64,000 nt of DNA, taken from contig NZ_AP018290.1 of assembly GCF_002368415.1 (NCBI RefSeq), forward strand, positions 6,709,614 through 6,773,613, read 5' to 3'. The stretch is from Calothrix sp. NIES-4105. Its GTDB lineage: Bacteria; Cyanobacteriota; Cyanobacteriia; Cyanobacteriales; Nostocaceae. The notes beneath the pieces are model-generated. The model worked only from the letters and a program-made list of their open reading frames with translations. It searched no databases and had not been told where the DNA came from. Positions 39,101-46,489 of this stretch are shown here, in pieces; the stretch's first letter is position 1; the number at the start of each line of letters is the position of its first letter. The translations under genes and the position numbers were made by a program.

Positions 39101-39240
39101 AGACGCAAATGCATTTACACAGTGATTTTGGTATCTTGGTCGAGGCGCCTGTCGATTTGTTAGAACGTCCTTTACCTAATACTGAGTCATTAATTAAACC
39201 CTGGAAAATCAATAGTTTTCAGGTCAATTTGAATCTTTGA
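36160..39240 (+). CDS. Alpha-mannosidase, glycoside hydrolase family 38
   Basis: 1026 residues. It hydrolyses terminal alpha-mannose from glycans or oligosaccharides. The catalytic domain starts at YLLGHAHLDMAWLW (Zn-binding H-x-D, 236-241), with nucleophile D351 in WVPDTFGF, then HGDQKRFNRKSE and NQFHDILPGSS, the usual GH38 zinc and binding motifs. The C-terminal half is beta-sandwich. No signal peptide, so probably cytoplasmic. Two interspersed repeats lie in frame: about 26 residues at 203-228 and a palindrome at 481-490. Both keep the frame open; whether they disturb the fold is unknown. Confidence 0.92.
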   Translation: MTPQTPAIDTKSIITTILDLRALCETSVQGAWRYSQNNLTASQVFKEDISKWNGTTTNDKGHIAWDKGRRILWLAQKIVVPQHLVPTYSLQGKSLRLALVWWAEDVQVYVNGKLVAAGDLFDFSPRVLLSQAISAGDEFIVALRLISPAHDKGALMRSHLVFESGSPNDPGFVASEIAVIKQYLETFAPEQLSVLAEAVKEFNHKDTKNTKEEFLKAPLNKGGWGDPKSKTIYLLGHAHLDMAWLWQVEETWRAAQNTFESVLKLQQDFPDLVFCHSTPALYAWVEENRPDLFVQIRATVKTGKWEVLGGFWVEPDLNLISGESIVRQLLYGQRYTQEKFGKISPIVWVPDTFGFCWTLPQFMLSAGIEYFVTQKLRWNDTTKFPHGAFIWRSPDGSEIFSYMSGLIGEGIDPEKMAAYSCEWETQTGISNALWLPGVGDHGGGPTRDMLEIAQRWQKSEFFPKLEFTTAENYLRHIHNICRDAINRVSTWNDELYLEFHRGCYTTHGDQKRFNRKSEILLYEAEIFAAWANITCGVKYPKVELETAWKKLLFNQFHDILPGSSITEVYTDALPQWQFVSKVGTEILHKSLHSIALQAPLPTPPQKDAKPIFVFNSLNWERTEVVSVDLPESFPSAIIYSSERIIPSQLSKSKILFLAENIPSIGYRIFWLCPSTCDSTPDFQTFTLENKYLRVVVNEQTGDLNSIYDLVNQKEILSGAGNELQSWEDSGQYWDGWNIDPNYAQHPLPPTQLKSIEWLDKGIVQSRLRVVRTIGNSEFCQDYILDKGSQYLKIATRVNWLERHVLVKAAFPVTIESDFATYEIPCGAIERTTKPQTPEEKAKWEVPALKWADLTTSNSGGVSLLNDCKYGYDATPSQLRLTLLRSPEWPDSEADKGMHEFSYAVYPHQGSWQEAQTVRKGYELNTPLQVIMREDITSDSNSGQDSLSFLNLGSENLVLMAFKQAEDSDAWILRCYECNGQETQMHLHSDFGILVEAPVDLLERPLPNTESLIKPWKINSFQVNLNL
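36766..36843 (+). repeat. Interspersed repeat carried in frame by the alpha-mannosidase
   Basis: 78 bp starting aaccacaaagacacaaagaa and ending in cttaataaggggggttgggg then ggatcc. Elsewhere in this window the same pieces occur in non-coding DNA (46340-46450 and 57440-57660). Here they encode residues 203-228, between the N-terminal domain and the Zn-binding H-x-D motif. Confidence 0.8.
37601..37628. repeat. Perfect 28-bp palindrome inside the alpha-mannosidase frame
   Basis: GTAGAGACGCGATT followed by its exact complement. It encodes about residues 481-490 (CRDAINRVST). A one-mismatch relative with a different centre lies in the O-antigen-ligase-like gene at 56008. Confidence 0.9.
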
Positions 39241-39241
39241 T

Positions 39242-39301
39242 GGTGCGTCACGGCAGATGATTGTTCGTTTTCAGTCAAGATTTTTCATGCCGTGACACAC
39301 C
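39242..39301. terminator. Inverted repeat between convergent genes
   Basis: Arms GGTGCGTCACGGCA (39242-39255) and TGCCGTGACACACC (39288-39301), one mismatch, 2 bp after the mannosidase stop. Likely ends transcription from both sides. A similar repeat (GCGTGACGCTAC) is at 52192. Confidence 0.6.
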
Positions 39302-39321
39302 CTACTAAATGCTTCACTTAC

Positions 39322-40017
39322 TCACATATGATAAGCGACCCAACCACCTACCCAAATTCCTGTGTAAAACTTTGTTACATTTGTAAAACCAGCTTGTTGT
39401 AGTAATTCATAAACGCGCGCTTCAGAAATTGTATAAACGCCTTTATTGATAGTAGTCATCATTTCCTGTATATTTTCTTCCGTTCTTCCCATTTCTTGCC
39501 AATAGGATTGCATGAAGGAAAGGGTTCGTTCAAATTCGGGAGTACCTTTTTCACCGAATATATCAACTAGAATAAAAGGTGCCCCCTGTTTTAAGCGTTG
39601 GGCAATACTTTGTAAAAAACCTAACTTGTCTTCATCAGGGATAAAATGCATTACCAAAATCGATGTAGCGGCATCATACAACGGTGTAGATGGTAAATCG
39701 TTGGTGTAGCTTTGGTGTAGTGTTACCTGTTCTGATATATTTGAGGATTGGATTTTTTTGCGCGCGATTTCAAGCATGTTGGCACTAGGGTCTATGCCCA
39801 TAAAGTGCCATTCTGGGTTGCCTTGACTATATCGCACGATTTCCATTCCTGTGCCGGCGCCTACTATTAATAGGTTTGCGGTTTTCGGAAGTTGGGATTT
39901 CAAGATTGACAAGGCCATTGTATGCATTGCTTCGTAACCAGGTAAAGCAATACGCGCGATTTCATCGTATTCGCGAACCGGAACTGTTGGGTTGGTATCA
40001 AAATCAATGGTCGTCAT
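39322..40017 (-). CDS. SAM-dependent methyltransferase, class I
   Basis: 231 residues from the ATG at 40017 (MTTIDFDTNPTV). A longer frame reaches 40077 but its extra 20 residues are encoded by repeat DNA, so the shorter start is preferred. Motif I is LLIVGAGTGMEIV (GAGTG at 53-57), followed by GIDPSANMLEIAR with the ribose-binding Asp, and the post-motif region DAATSILVMHFIPD. A soluble Rossmann-fold methyltransferase of unknown substrate. The residue pattern is like small-molecule rather than nucleic-acid methyltransferases. Confidence 0.85.
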   Translation of the reverse strand: MTTIDFDTNPTVPVREYDEIARIALPGYEAMHTMALSILKSQLPKTANLLIVGAGTGMEIVRYSQGNPEWHFMGIDPSANMLEIARKKIQSSNISEQVTLHQSYTNDLPSTPLYDAATSILVMHFIPDEDKLGFLQSIAQRLKQGAPFILVDIFGEKGTPEFERTLSFMQSYWQEMGRTEENIQEMMTTINKGVYTISEARVYELLQQAGFTNVTKFYTGIWVGGWVAYHM

Positions 40018-40054
40018 TATTATATTGTGGGTTTTGTGGGATGGTTCTTGTGGA

Positions 40055-40186
40055 ACGGGCGTCCCCGCCCGTGCCATGTCCCATATATATTGGCGCCTTG
40101 GGTGGGGCGGGTTTACGAGGATATCGTAGGGGCGGGTTCACGAAATATTTAGCGCCGTTATAAAATATCTGTAAACCCGCCCTTAC
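40055..40186. repeat. Cluster of G+C-rich inverted repeats
   Basis: ACGGGC/GCCCGT hairpin at 40055-40072, then GTAGGGGCGGGTTCACG (from 40136) paired with GTAAACCCGCCCTTAC (to 40186). Same family as 11572, 15553 and 40869. It lies between the methyltransferase start and the hisG stop. Confidence 0.7.
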
Positions 40187-40202
40187 AAGACATAGGGTAT
40201 TT

Positions 40203-40218
40203 GTTAACCCGCCCCTAC
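40203..40218. repeat. Half repeat supplying the hisG C-terminus and stop
   Basis: GTTAACCCGCCCCTAC, one arm of the GGGCGGGTT family. On the minus strand it reads V-G-A-G-stop, the last codons of hisG. Confidence 0.75.
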
Positions 40219-40851
40219 GGTAATCACGTGGCGGGCTTTGCTGATTATCTCGTCCATGTTACCTACGTTCAAACGGTAACTTAATGGATGGGCTATTAAA
40301 CGCGCGGTACTTTCGTACAGTCTCTCGATTTCAATTAAACCGTTTTCGTATAAGGTTCGTCCGGTCGATACTATATCCACGATGGCTTCGGAAATTCCTG
40401 TGATGGGTCCAAGTTCTACTGAACCGGATAATGGAATGATTTCAACTGGTAAATCAAGACTTTGGAAATACTCACGCGCGCAGTTGACGTATTTTGATGC
40501 GACTCGACCGTTTGCCGGCAAATCTAATGCTGAACGGTAAGGACTTGATTCTTTAACTGCTACCGATAATCGACAGTAACCAAATTTTAAATCGACAAGG
40601 TGAGCTACACTAGGTTTTTTCTCACGTAATACGTCGTACCCAACTATACCTAAATGCGCCTGCCCGTATTCTACATATACAGGAACGTCTTGTGCCCTAA
40701 CTAAAAGCCCTTTAGCTTTGCCACTTGCATCGGGAAGTTGTAATTGACGAGTCCCTGAGTCTAAAAAAGCACTAAAATCTAATCCAACATCCTGCAATAA
40801 GCGAATGCTATCTTTTAAAAGTCCACCTTTTGGCAATGCAACAGTAATCAT
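40204..40851 (-). CDS. hisG: ATP phosphoribosyltransferase, short form
   Basis: 215 residues, the length of short-form HisG. Catalyses the first step of histidine synthesis, joining ATP and PRPP. N-terminus [20 protein letters not shown] is the family start; LGIVGYDVL and [16 protein letters not shown] carry the PRPP-binding loop. The short form lacks the C-terminal regulatory domain and needs HisZ as partner; none is in the window. The last four residues (VGAG) and the stop are encoded by an interspersed repeat. Confidence 0.94.
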   Translation of the reverse strand: MITVALPKGGLLKDSIRLLQDVGLDFSAFLDSGTRQLQLPDASGKAKGLLVRAQDVPVYVEYGQAHLGIVGYDVLREKKPSVAHLVDLKFGYCRLSVAVKESSPYRSALDLPANGRVASKYVNCAREYFQSLDLPVEIIPLSGSVELGPITGISEAIVDIVSTGRTLYENGLIEIERLYESTARLIAHPLSYRLNVGNMDEIISKARHVITVGAG

Positions 40852-40868
40852 ACGATTTTATATTTTGT

Positions 40869-40925
40869 TGGGGCGGGTTTACGAGATATTAAACACTGTT
40901 TGAGGATATTTGTTAATCCGCCCTT
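40869..40925. repeat. Inverted repeat GGGGCGGGTTTACG / TTAATCCGCCC
   Basis: Imperfect arms around an AT-rich centre, between the divergent hisG and response-regulator genes. Weaker copy of the family at 40136. Confidence 0.55.
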
Positions 40926-40979
40926 GCTAGCGGCGCCAGTTATTTGTCAGTTTATCAGCAGTTTGACTAATCTAAAATT

Positions 40980-41666
40980 ATGAAAATCCTTTTAGTTGAT
41001 GACGAAGTGGAATTGACAGACCCTTTGAGCCGATTACTGACGCGCGAAGGGTATAACATTGATGCTGCTTATGATGGAGTAAATGGCAGTAATTTAGCAC
41101 TGAGTGGCAATTATGACATATTGATTTTAGATTGGATGTTGCCTGGTAAAAACGGTTTGGAAATTTGCCAAGAACTTCGGCGCCAAGGTAAAACAACACC
41201 TGTACTATTTCTCACGGCAAAAGATACACTTGATGACCGAGTTCAAGGTTTAGATGCAGGTGCGGATGATTATTTAGTCAAACCGTTTGAACTGCGGGAG
41301 TTACTTGCACGAGTGCGGGCACTGCTACGACGCTCATCAACTACACAAGTACAAGAAACATCCCGAGAAGCGCGTTTAACTGTAGCAGATTTAGAATTAG
41401 ATATCGAAAATCAAGTCGCTTTCCGTCAAGGTAGAGTAATTGAACTTTCAGAAAAAGAAAGTCAGCTATTAAAATATTTTATGGAAAATACTGGGCAGTT
41501 ACTTACACACGCCCATATCATGGAAAATCTTTGGAACTCCGATGAGCAACCAAGTAGTAATGTTATTGCAGCGTTAATTCGCTTACTGCGTCGCAAAATC
41601 GAAGCAACAGGAGAAACACAGTTAATTCATACTGTTTATGGTAAAGGTTATCGTTTTGGTATTTAA
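40980..41666 (+). CDS. rppA: OmpR-type response regulator, RppA-like
   Basis: 228 residues. Receiver domain 1-118 with acidic pair D7/D8, phospho-acceptor D51 (LILDWMLPG) and K101 (YLVKPFE). A winged-helix DNA-binding domain follows (about 130-228), with the end TVYGKGYRFGI. Sequence and length resemble cyanobacterial RppA, which responds to redox or metal signals and is usually paired with the kinase RppB. No kinase lies next to it here, so the input is unknown and it is an orphan in this window. The symbol is a family call, less sure than the OmpR-type class. Confidence 0.75.
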   Translation: MKILLVDDEVELTDPLSRLLTREGYNIDAAYDGVNGSNLALSGNYDILILDWMLPGKNGLEICQELRRQGKTTPVLFLTAKDTLDDRVQGLDAGADDYLVKPFELRELLARVRALLRRSSTTQVQETSREARLTVADLELDIENQVAFRQGRVIELSEKESQLLKYFMENTGQLLTHAHIMENLWNSDEQPSSNVIAALIRLLRRKIEATGETQLIHTVYGKGYRFGI

Positions 41667-41703
41667 GTAGTATTTAAGTAGGTGTGGCATAGCTACCATA
41701 CAA

Positions 41704-42756
41704 TTACAAATATTTACTAATTACGTTTTGCATTTTTGCTCTCAATGCTTGCGCTTTTTGATATGCCTCTGTACGGCTATCGTCAAGATTTTCTATATCA
41801 ACCTTTTCAACACTTTGAATATAATAACGTAACCGCGCGCGCATTGCCCAAACTCCCATCGAAGGGAAAACAGCAAGTAATAATATTAATGGAGAAATAG
41901 GCAAAAAAGGTAGTTTAAACAGTTTTTGTATTTTTCTGATATTTACAGTCCACGGATGTAAATTCTCACTGCCAATACAAATCACTGGAAGAATTGGAAC
42001 TTGATAGCGCTGACTTAATTGTGTAAAACTAATATCAAAGTTTTGTAGCTGATAACGTTTTTGCCAACCTTTTTGCGGTCCACGTAATCCTTCAGGAGCA
42101 TAAAGAATTACATTGCGTTCCTGAACAGCACTTTCAAACGCTTTAAATTCTGCACGTACACCACCCAAAACGTTTGACCATCCGACAGGTAACCACCAAA
42201 CTATCCAAGGATGTTCAAATAAAGCAACTCCAGCAAGTGGTTTTATTATCCAATTACGTGTTTCGCTCAGTAAATACCCAAGAGTTATAAAATCCCAAGG
42301 AAAACACATCCCCGCATGGTTCATAACTACTATGAGAGGTTCTGATGCTGGTAAGTTTTCAATTTGCTTTAATTCTGCACGAAAATACTTTTTTATAATC
42401 GGTGTTAGTATTTCCTGACGAAATGCTTGTTGATAATGATGATTAAACTCAGTCTGTTCGCTACGAGGTGGACGACAACCCAGACGTAACCACCGTATAA
42501 ATAGCGCTAAGTAAAATCCTCCAGGGATTAAAAACAATCCATACTCATACCACTTCCAACCATCAGGGTCAGAATGATAATGTTGCCAATGACGATTAAA
42601 TAAAATTAACCATCCAGGGGGATACCATAAGCAAAACCAGTCGAACCAATTATATTTATAGCTAGATTTATAATTATTATTACTGCCCTCATCTGAAAAC
42701 GCTTCTATTTCAGGGTTAATCACAGCAATAAAACTTTGTGATTGTTGATTTATCAT
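41704..42756 (-). CDS. Lysophospholipid acyltransferase-like protein (PlsC family)
   Basis: 350 residues. Hydrophobic segments near 35-60 and 85-95 precede a PlsC-like core. The core has VVMNHAGMCFPWD (acyltransferase block 1 with a catalytic His; the spacing to Asp is longer than the usual H-x4-D) and LYAPEGLRGPQ (block 3, like FPEGTRS). It likely adds an acyl chain to a glycerolipid or related alcohol at the membrane. Substrate is not shown. Monocistronic, convergent with the response regulator. Confidence 0.75.
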   Translation of the reverse strand: MINQQSQSFIAVINPEIEAFSDEGSNNNYKSSYKYNWFDWFCLWYPPGWLILFNRHWQHYHSDPDGWKWYEYGLFLIPGGFYLALFIRWLRLGCRPPRSEQTEFNHHYQQAFRQEILTPIIKKYFRAELKQIENLPASEPLIVVMNHAGMCFPWDFITLGYLLSETRNWIIKPLAGVALFEHPWIVWWLPVGWSNVLGGVRAEFKAFESAVQERNVILYAPEGLRGPQKGWQKRYQLQNFDISFTQLSQRYQVPILPVICIGSENLHPWTVNIRKIQKLFKLPFLPISPLILLLAVFPSMGVWAMRARLRYYIQSVEKVDIENLDDSRTEAYQKAQALRAKMQNVISKYL

Positions 42757-43044
42757 GATTTTATAAGAATTTTAACTAAATACTGTCAAGCTTAACTTTA
42801 TAAAGTCGATTTCAGCATCTTTCTTGCGAGCTAACTATATACTTTATATAGTGTTTATTTTAAAATAAGCAAATTTACTTTGCCACTCTGATTTCAAGTT
42901 TTAAGTCTGAATTTAATCATTTTGATATGCTTGCAATAAAACTAAATTCTTGCTATCAGATAATTGATGTTGTGGCAATCTTGTTTTTACCCTCTGAATA
43001 TGTTATTGATGTAGGCATTTAAATTTACAGACACGAACTGTAAC

Positions 43045-44670
43045 ATGCTGATAAACACGATTAAGAAGATATCGCTGGATAAAACTTCTGGCTGGCATAC
43101 TGTATGCGTACTAGCAAGCATTTTTTTTCTACTGGTATCCTTTTTTGCACTACATCGTTTTTATAGCTTCTATGCTTCCTATGACCAAGCGCTTTTTGAC
43201 CAGTTGTTCTGGAATACTATCCACGGACATTTCTTCCAAGGTTCACTATCATCAGGTCAATCAAGCGCAGTAATTGCCGATGGTCAGATACACAAGGTTT
43301 TTTACAATCATCTAGGACAGCACTTTGTTATAGATTTTATATTATGGTTGCCAATATACGCTTTATTTCCCACAGGCGCCACCTTGGTTATTTTGCAGGT
43401 TGCATTAATGGCTGCTGCGGGTTTTGTACTTTATGCGTTAGCTCGTCATTATTTGCCGACTAATATAGCTGTTTTAATAGTAGCTGGTTACTTTGGCGCC
43501 AATACAGTTATTGGGCCGACGTTTGCAAACTTTTATGAACATTGTCAAATACCGTTGTTTGTATTTAGTATGCTGCTGGCATTTGCAAAACGCAAATGGT
43601 CATGGTTTTGGTTATTTGTAGCTTTAACGTTAGGAATCCGTGAAGACACAGGAATAACTTTATTTGGTTTTGGTCTTTATTTAATATATACTCGTCGTCA
43701 CGCGCGCGTGGGAATTGCTTTGTGCTTAGTTAGTTTTGCCTATGTTTCAATTGTAACTAATCAAGTCATGGCTTTATTCTCCAACGATAACTCGCGATTA
43801 TATTTAAGAGAATATTTTGGTAAATTTGTTCCTGGCAATAATAGTCCTAGTACCTTACAACTGTTGTGGGGGATGCTAACTCACCCTGTGGAACTTTTCA
43901 AAAGCTTGCTTACTCCTTTTGATCGAAGGGTACGATATATGCTCAACCACTGGTTGCCTTTATTATTTGTACCTGCTATATCACCTGCTGCTTGGATAAC
44001 AACAAGTCCTCCTCTACTAGTCCTTTTGCTGCAAGAGCGAAAATCCGCACTAGGTGTAAATATCCGATACGCTTTAACTGTGATGCCAGGTATTTATTAT
44101 GGCGCCATTATTTGGTGGTCACAAAATCAAGAAAGGTTTAATGCTTCTGTACGGCGATGGTGGGTCAGGTGTATAATCTTGTCACTGATTTTTACTGTTA
44201 CATCAAGTCCAAACCGCGCGTTCTATTTTTTAATTCCTGAATCGTTTAACCCTTGGATGTATACTACATTAACAAGTCAGTGGGAACATGTAGGACACAT
44301 TCGCGCGTTGATGAATTACATTCCTGCGTCTTCAAGTGTGTCTACAACAACTTATTTACTTCCACACTTAGCAACTCGTCGCGAAATTATACGATTACCC
44401 CATGTACAAATAGAAAATGATTTCAAACAAATTAAGTATGTAGATTTTATTTTAGCCGATGTATGGCGTGATTTACGTTATCAAAAAAGCTTTCAAGATG
44501 AACGAGTTGATTTAGTTAATTTTGCTTCATCTATAGACAAATTGATTAATGAATCTAAATATGGAATTATAGATATTCAAGATGATGTAATATTGCTACA
44601 AAAGCAATTTATATCGAAACCTGAAGTTTTGAGTAAATGGAGTAGCTTGCGTACTGAACTACAAAGATAA
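43045..44670 (+). CDS. DUF2079 polytopic membrane protein
   Basis: 541 residues with about ten membrane spans. The N-terminal part matches DUF2079: SFFALHRFYSFYASYDQALF, then DQLFWNTIHGHFFQGS and FYNHLGQHFVIDFI. The fold is thought to be related to GT-C glycosyltransferases that use lipid-linked sugars, but activity is unproven. A soluble tail follows from about 430. It is the first gene of a three-gene unit with a GT2 glycosyltransferase (20 bp downstream) and a polysaccharide deacetylase, suggesting synthesis of a membrane-linked or exported glycan. Confidence 0.82.
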   Translation: MLINTIKKISLDKTSGWHTVCVLASIFFLLVSFFALHRFYSFYASYDQALFDQLFWNTIHGHFFQGSLSSGQSSAVIADGQIHKVFYNHLGQHFVIDFILWLPIYALFPTGATLVILQVALMAAAGFVLYALARHYLPTNIAVLIVAGYFGANTVIGPTFANFYEHCQIPLFVFSMLLAFAKRKWSWFWLFVALTLGIREDTGITLFGFGLYLIYTRRHARVGIALCLVSFAYVSIVTNQVMALFSNDNSRLYLREYFGKFVPGNNSPSTLQLLWGMLTHPVELFKSLLTPFDRRVRYMLNHWLPLLFVPAISPAAWITTSPPLLVLLLQERKSALGVNIRYALTVMPGIYYGAIIWWSQNQERFNASVRRWWVRCIILSLIFTVTSSPNRAFYFLIPESFNPWMYTTLTSQWEHVGHIRALMNYIPASSSVSTTTYLLPHLATRREIIRLPHVQIENDFKQIKYVDFILADVWRDLRYQKSFQDERVDLVNFASSIDKLINESKYGIIDIQDDVILLQKQFISKPEVLSKWSSLRTELQR

Positions 44671-44690
44671 AATTGAATGATTTATTTAAA

Positions 44691-45425
44691 ATGAAACAAA
44701 ATAATACAATTTCAGTTATAATGCCTGTCTATAATGAGGCAGGTTGTATTGAAAAAACTTTGAGACATGTGATAGGCTTTTGTAGTCTCTATTCAAATTA
44801 TGAATTTATTATTGTAAATGATGGCTCTACGGATAAAACGCAAGAAATATTAACTAAAGTCCTAGGTAATGTGTGCAAATATAATATTAGTTGTGTTTCT
44901 TACTCTCCTAATCAAGGTAAAGGTTATGCAGTGAAAACTGGTGTTAATTTTGCAAACGGTGATTACATATGTTACTTAGATAGCGATTTAGCATATTCGT
45001 TAGATAATCTAATTATTCTAGCAGATAAATTAGAAAATATGGATATTGTTATTGGTAGTAGAAATCAAGCTAAAAATAATCAAAAAGTTAGTTTAATTAG
45101 AAAAATTGCAGGAAAAAGTTTTAATTATTTATCAAGGATTATCTTAAATCTACCGTTCACAGATATGCAAGCGGGAATAAAGGGTTTTAAGAAAGATGTT
45201 GCAAAAAATTTGTTTAAACATCAATTTACTTCCGGATTTTCATTTGATGTCGAGCTTATTTACTTAGCATGGAAATGGGGCTACAGTATTGGTGAGATAC
45301 CTGTAGTCGTTTTAGATACTCATATTAATAAAAAATCGAAAGTCAATTTATTCAAAGATTCATTGAAAATGCTATTAAATTTATTTCAAATTCAGTATAA
45401 CTACCGTATTGGTAAGTATGAGTAA
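44691..45425 (+). CDS. Family 2 glycosyltransferase, dolichol-phosphate type
   Basis: 244 residues from the ATG at 44691; a TTG at 44673 would add six residues. N-terminus ISVIMPVYNEAGC and FIIVNDGSTDKTQEIL are the GT2 nucleotide-sugar motifs, with the metal-binding D-x-D in CYLDSDLAYS. FTDMQAGIKGFKKDVA is typical of polyprenyl-phosphate glycosyltransferases. It probably transfers a sugar to a polyprenyl phosphate at the inner face of the membrane. It overlaps the deacetylase start by 8 bp (ATGAGTAA), so the two are coupled. Confidence 0.85.
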   Translation: MKQNNTISVIMPVYNEAGCIEKTLRHVIGFCSLYSNYEFIIVNDGSTDKTQEILTKVLGNVCKYNISCVSYSPNQGKGYAVKTGVNFANGDYICYLDSDLAYSLDNLIILADKLENMDIVIGSRNQAKNNQKVSLIRKIAGKSFNYLSRIILNLPFTDMQAGIKGFKKDVAKNLFKHQFTSGFSFDVELIYLAWKWGYSIGEIPVVVLDTHINKKSKVNLFKDSLKMLLNLFQIQYNYRIGKYE

Positions 45426-46212
45426 ATCTAAAACAAAAACTAACTCTATTTTATTGAGTTTCGATATTGAGGAATTTGATATACCCGAAGAATATGGTCA
45501 AATTCTTGATGAAAAGCTTAAGCTTAAAGTATCTCGCGAAGGTTTAGAGAAAATTCTCAATATTCTAGACAAAACCAATGTGCGCGCGACTTTTTTTGTG
45601 ACAGCATATTTTGCATTGCATCATCAAGCTTTGATTCATCAAATATCAGAAAAGCATGAAATTGCCTCGCATGGTTTTTATCATTCTAAATTTCAAGTTG
45701 ATGATTTACACAAATCAAGATTAGTTTTAGGAGAATTAATAGGTAAAAATATTACTGGCTTTAGAATGGCTCGACTTCAACCTGTTGATGACGCTGAAAT
45801 AAGTCAAGCTGGCTATGAGTATAACTCGTCAATGAATCCAACATATATACCTGGAAGATATAACAATTTTTTTAAACCTAGAACGGCTTATTACTCTGGA
45901 AATTTATTGAATATTCCAGTATCAGTAACACCATTAATTCGGTTTCCTTTATTTTGGTTGAGCTTTAAAAACTTCCCCCTTTGGTTTATTAAATTAGCTT
46001 CATTATTTACTCTTCGGCATGACAAATATATAAATCTTTATTTTCATCCGTGGGAATTTACAGATATTTCTAGTTTTAGTCTACCTGGTTATATTAAGAA
46101 CAAGTCTGGTAAAGTCATGGTGGATACATTATATAGATATATTATTTGGCTTCAACGTCAGGGGCAGTTCGTTTGTTTTGATGAGTTGAAAAGTAGAGTT
46201 AAAATAGTTTGA
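45418..46212 (+). CDS. Polysaccharide deacetylase (NodB-type)
   Basis: 264 residues from the ATG at 45418, which lies inside the end of the GT2 gene. NodB motifs: SFDIEEFD (Asp pair), RATFFVTAYFALHH, and EIASHGFYHSKF with the zinc-binding H-x3-H; FHPWEF near the C-terminus. No signal peptide, so it may act on a lipid-linked precursor in the cytoplasm, not on an exported polymer. Last gene of the DUF2079-GT2 unit. Confidence 0.85.
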   Translation: MSKSKTKTNSILLSFDIEEFDIPEEYGQILDEKLKLKVSREGLEKILNILDKTNVRATFFVTAYFALHHQALIHQISEKHEIASHGFYHSKFQVDDLHKSRLVLGELIGKNITGFRMARLQPVDDAEISQAGYEYNSSMNPTYIPGRYNNFFKPRTAYYSGNLLNIPVSVTPLIRFPLFWLSFKNFPLWFIKLASLFTLRHDKYINLYFHPWEFTDISSFSLPGYIKNKSGKVMVDTLYRYIIWLQRQGQFVCFDELKSRVKIV

Positions 46213-46235
46213 TCCCCCAACCCCCCTTAATAAGG

Positions 46236-46425
46236 CTACCGTGTACACACATCTTTAACAATCACCTTATTTTCTGCTATGCAGTGTTCTTTGTGTCTAA
46301 GAAAGCGGGAAATCCTCCGGATTATCTGGTTTTTCCTTTTGATGAACCACAAAGACACAAAGGTCACAAAGGAAGAGAAAAAAGAGAAGAAAAGTAACTT
46401 TGAAAGACTTGTGTGTACACCCTAG
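46236..46425. mobile_element. MITE-like element, CTACCGTGTACACA family, copy A
   Basis: 190 bp. Left end CTACCGTGTACACA, right end TGTGTACACCCTAG (12 of 14 complementary). Flanks CTTAATAAGG on both sides form a 10-bp target duplication in a C-run/G-run palindrome. Contains gcgggaaatcctccggatta and the aaccacaaagacacaaag motif. Copy B at 57466 has the same core in reverse orientation. Confidence 0.85.
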
Positions 46426-46489
46426 CTTAATAAGGGGGGGGCTTTAAGAACCCATCTTAACCCCCCTTCCACGCGGGGGGCAGGGAGGA

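Noticed and set aside
46209-46397. 62-codon frame after the deacetylase gene
   Set aside because: Lies mostly inside MITE copy A and is repeat DNA.
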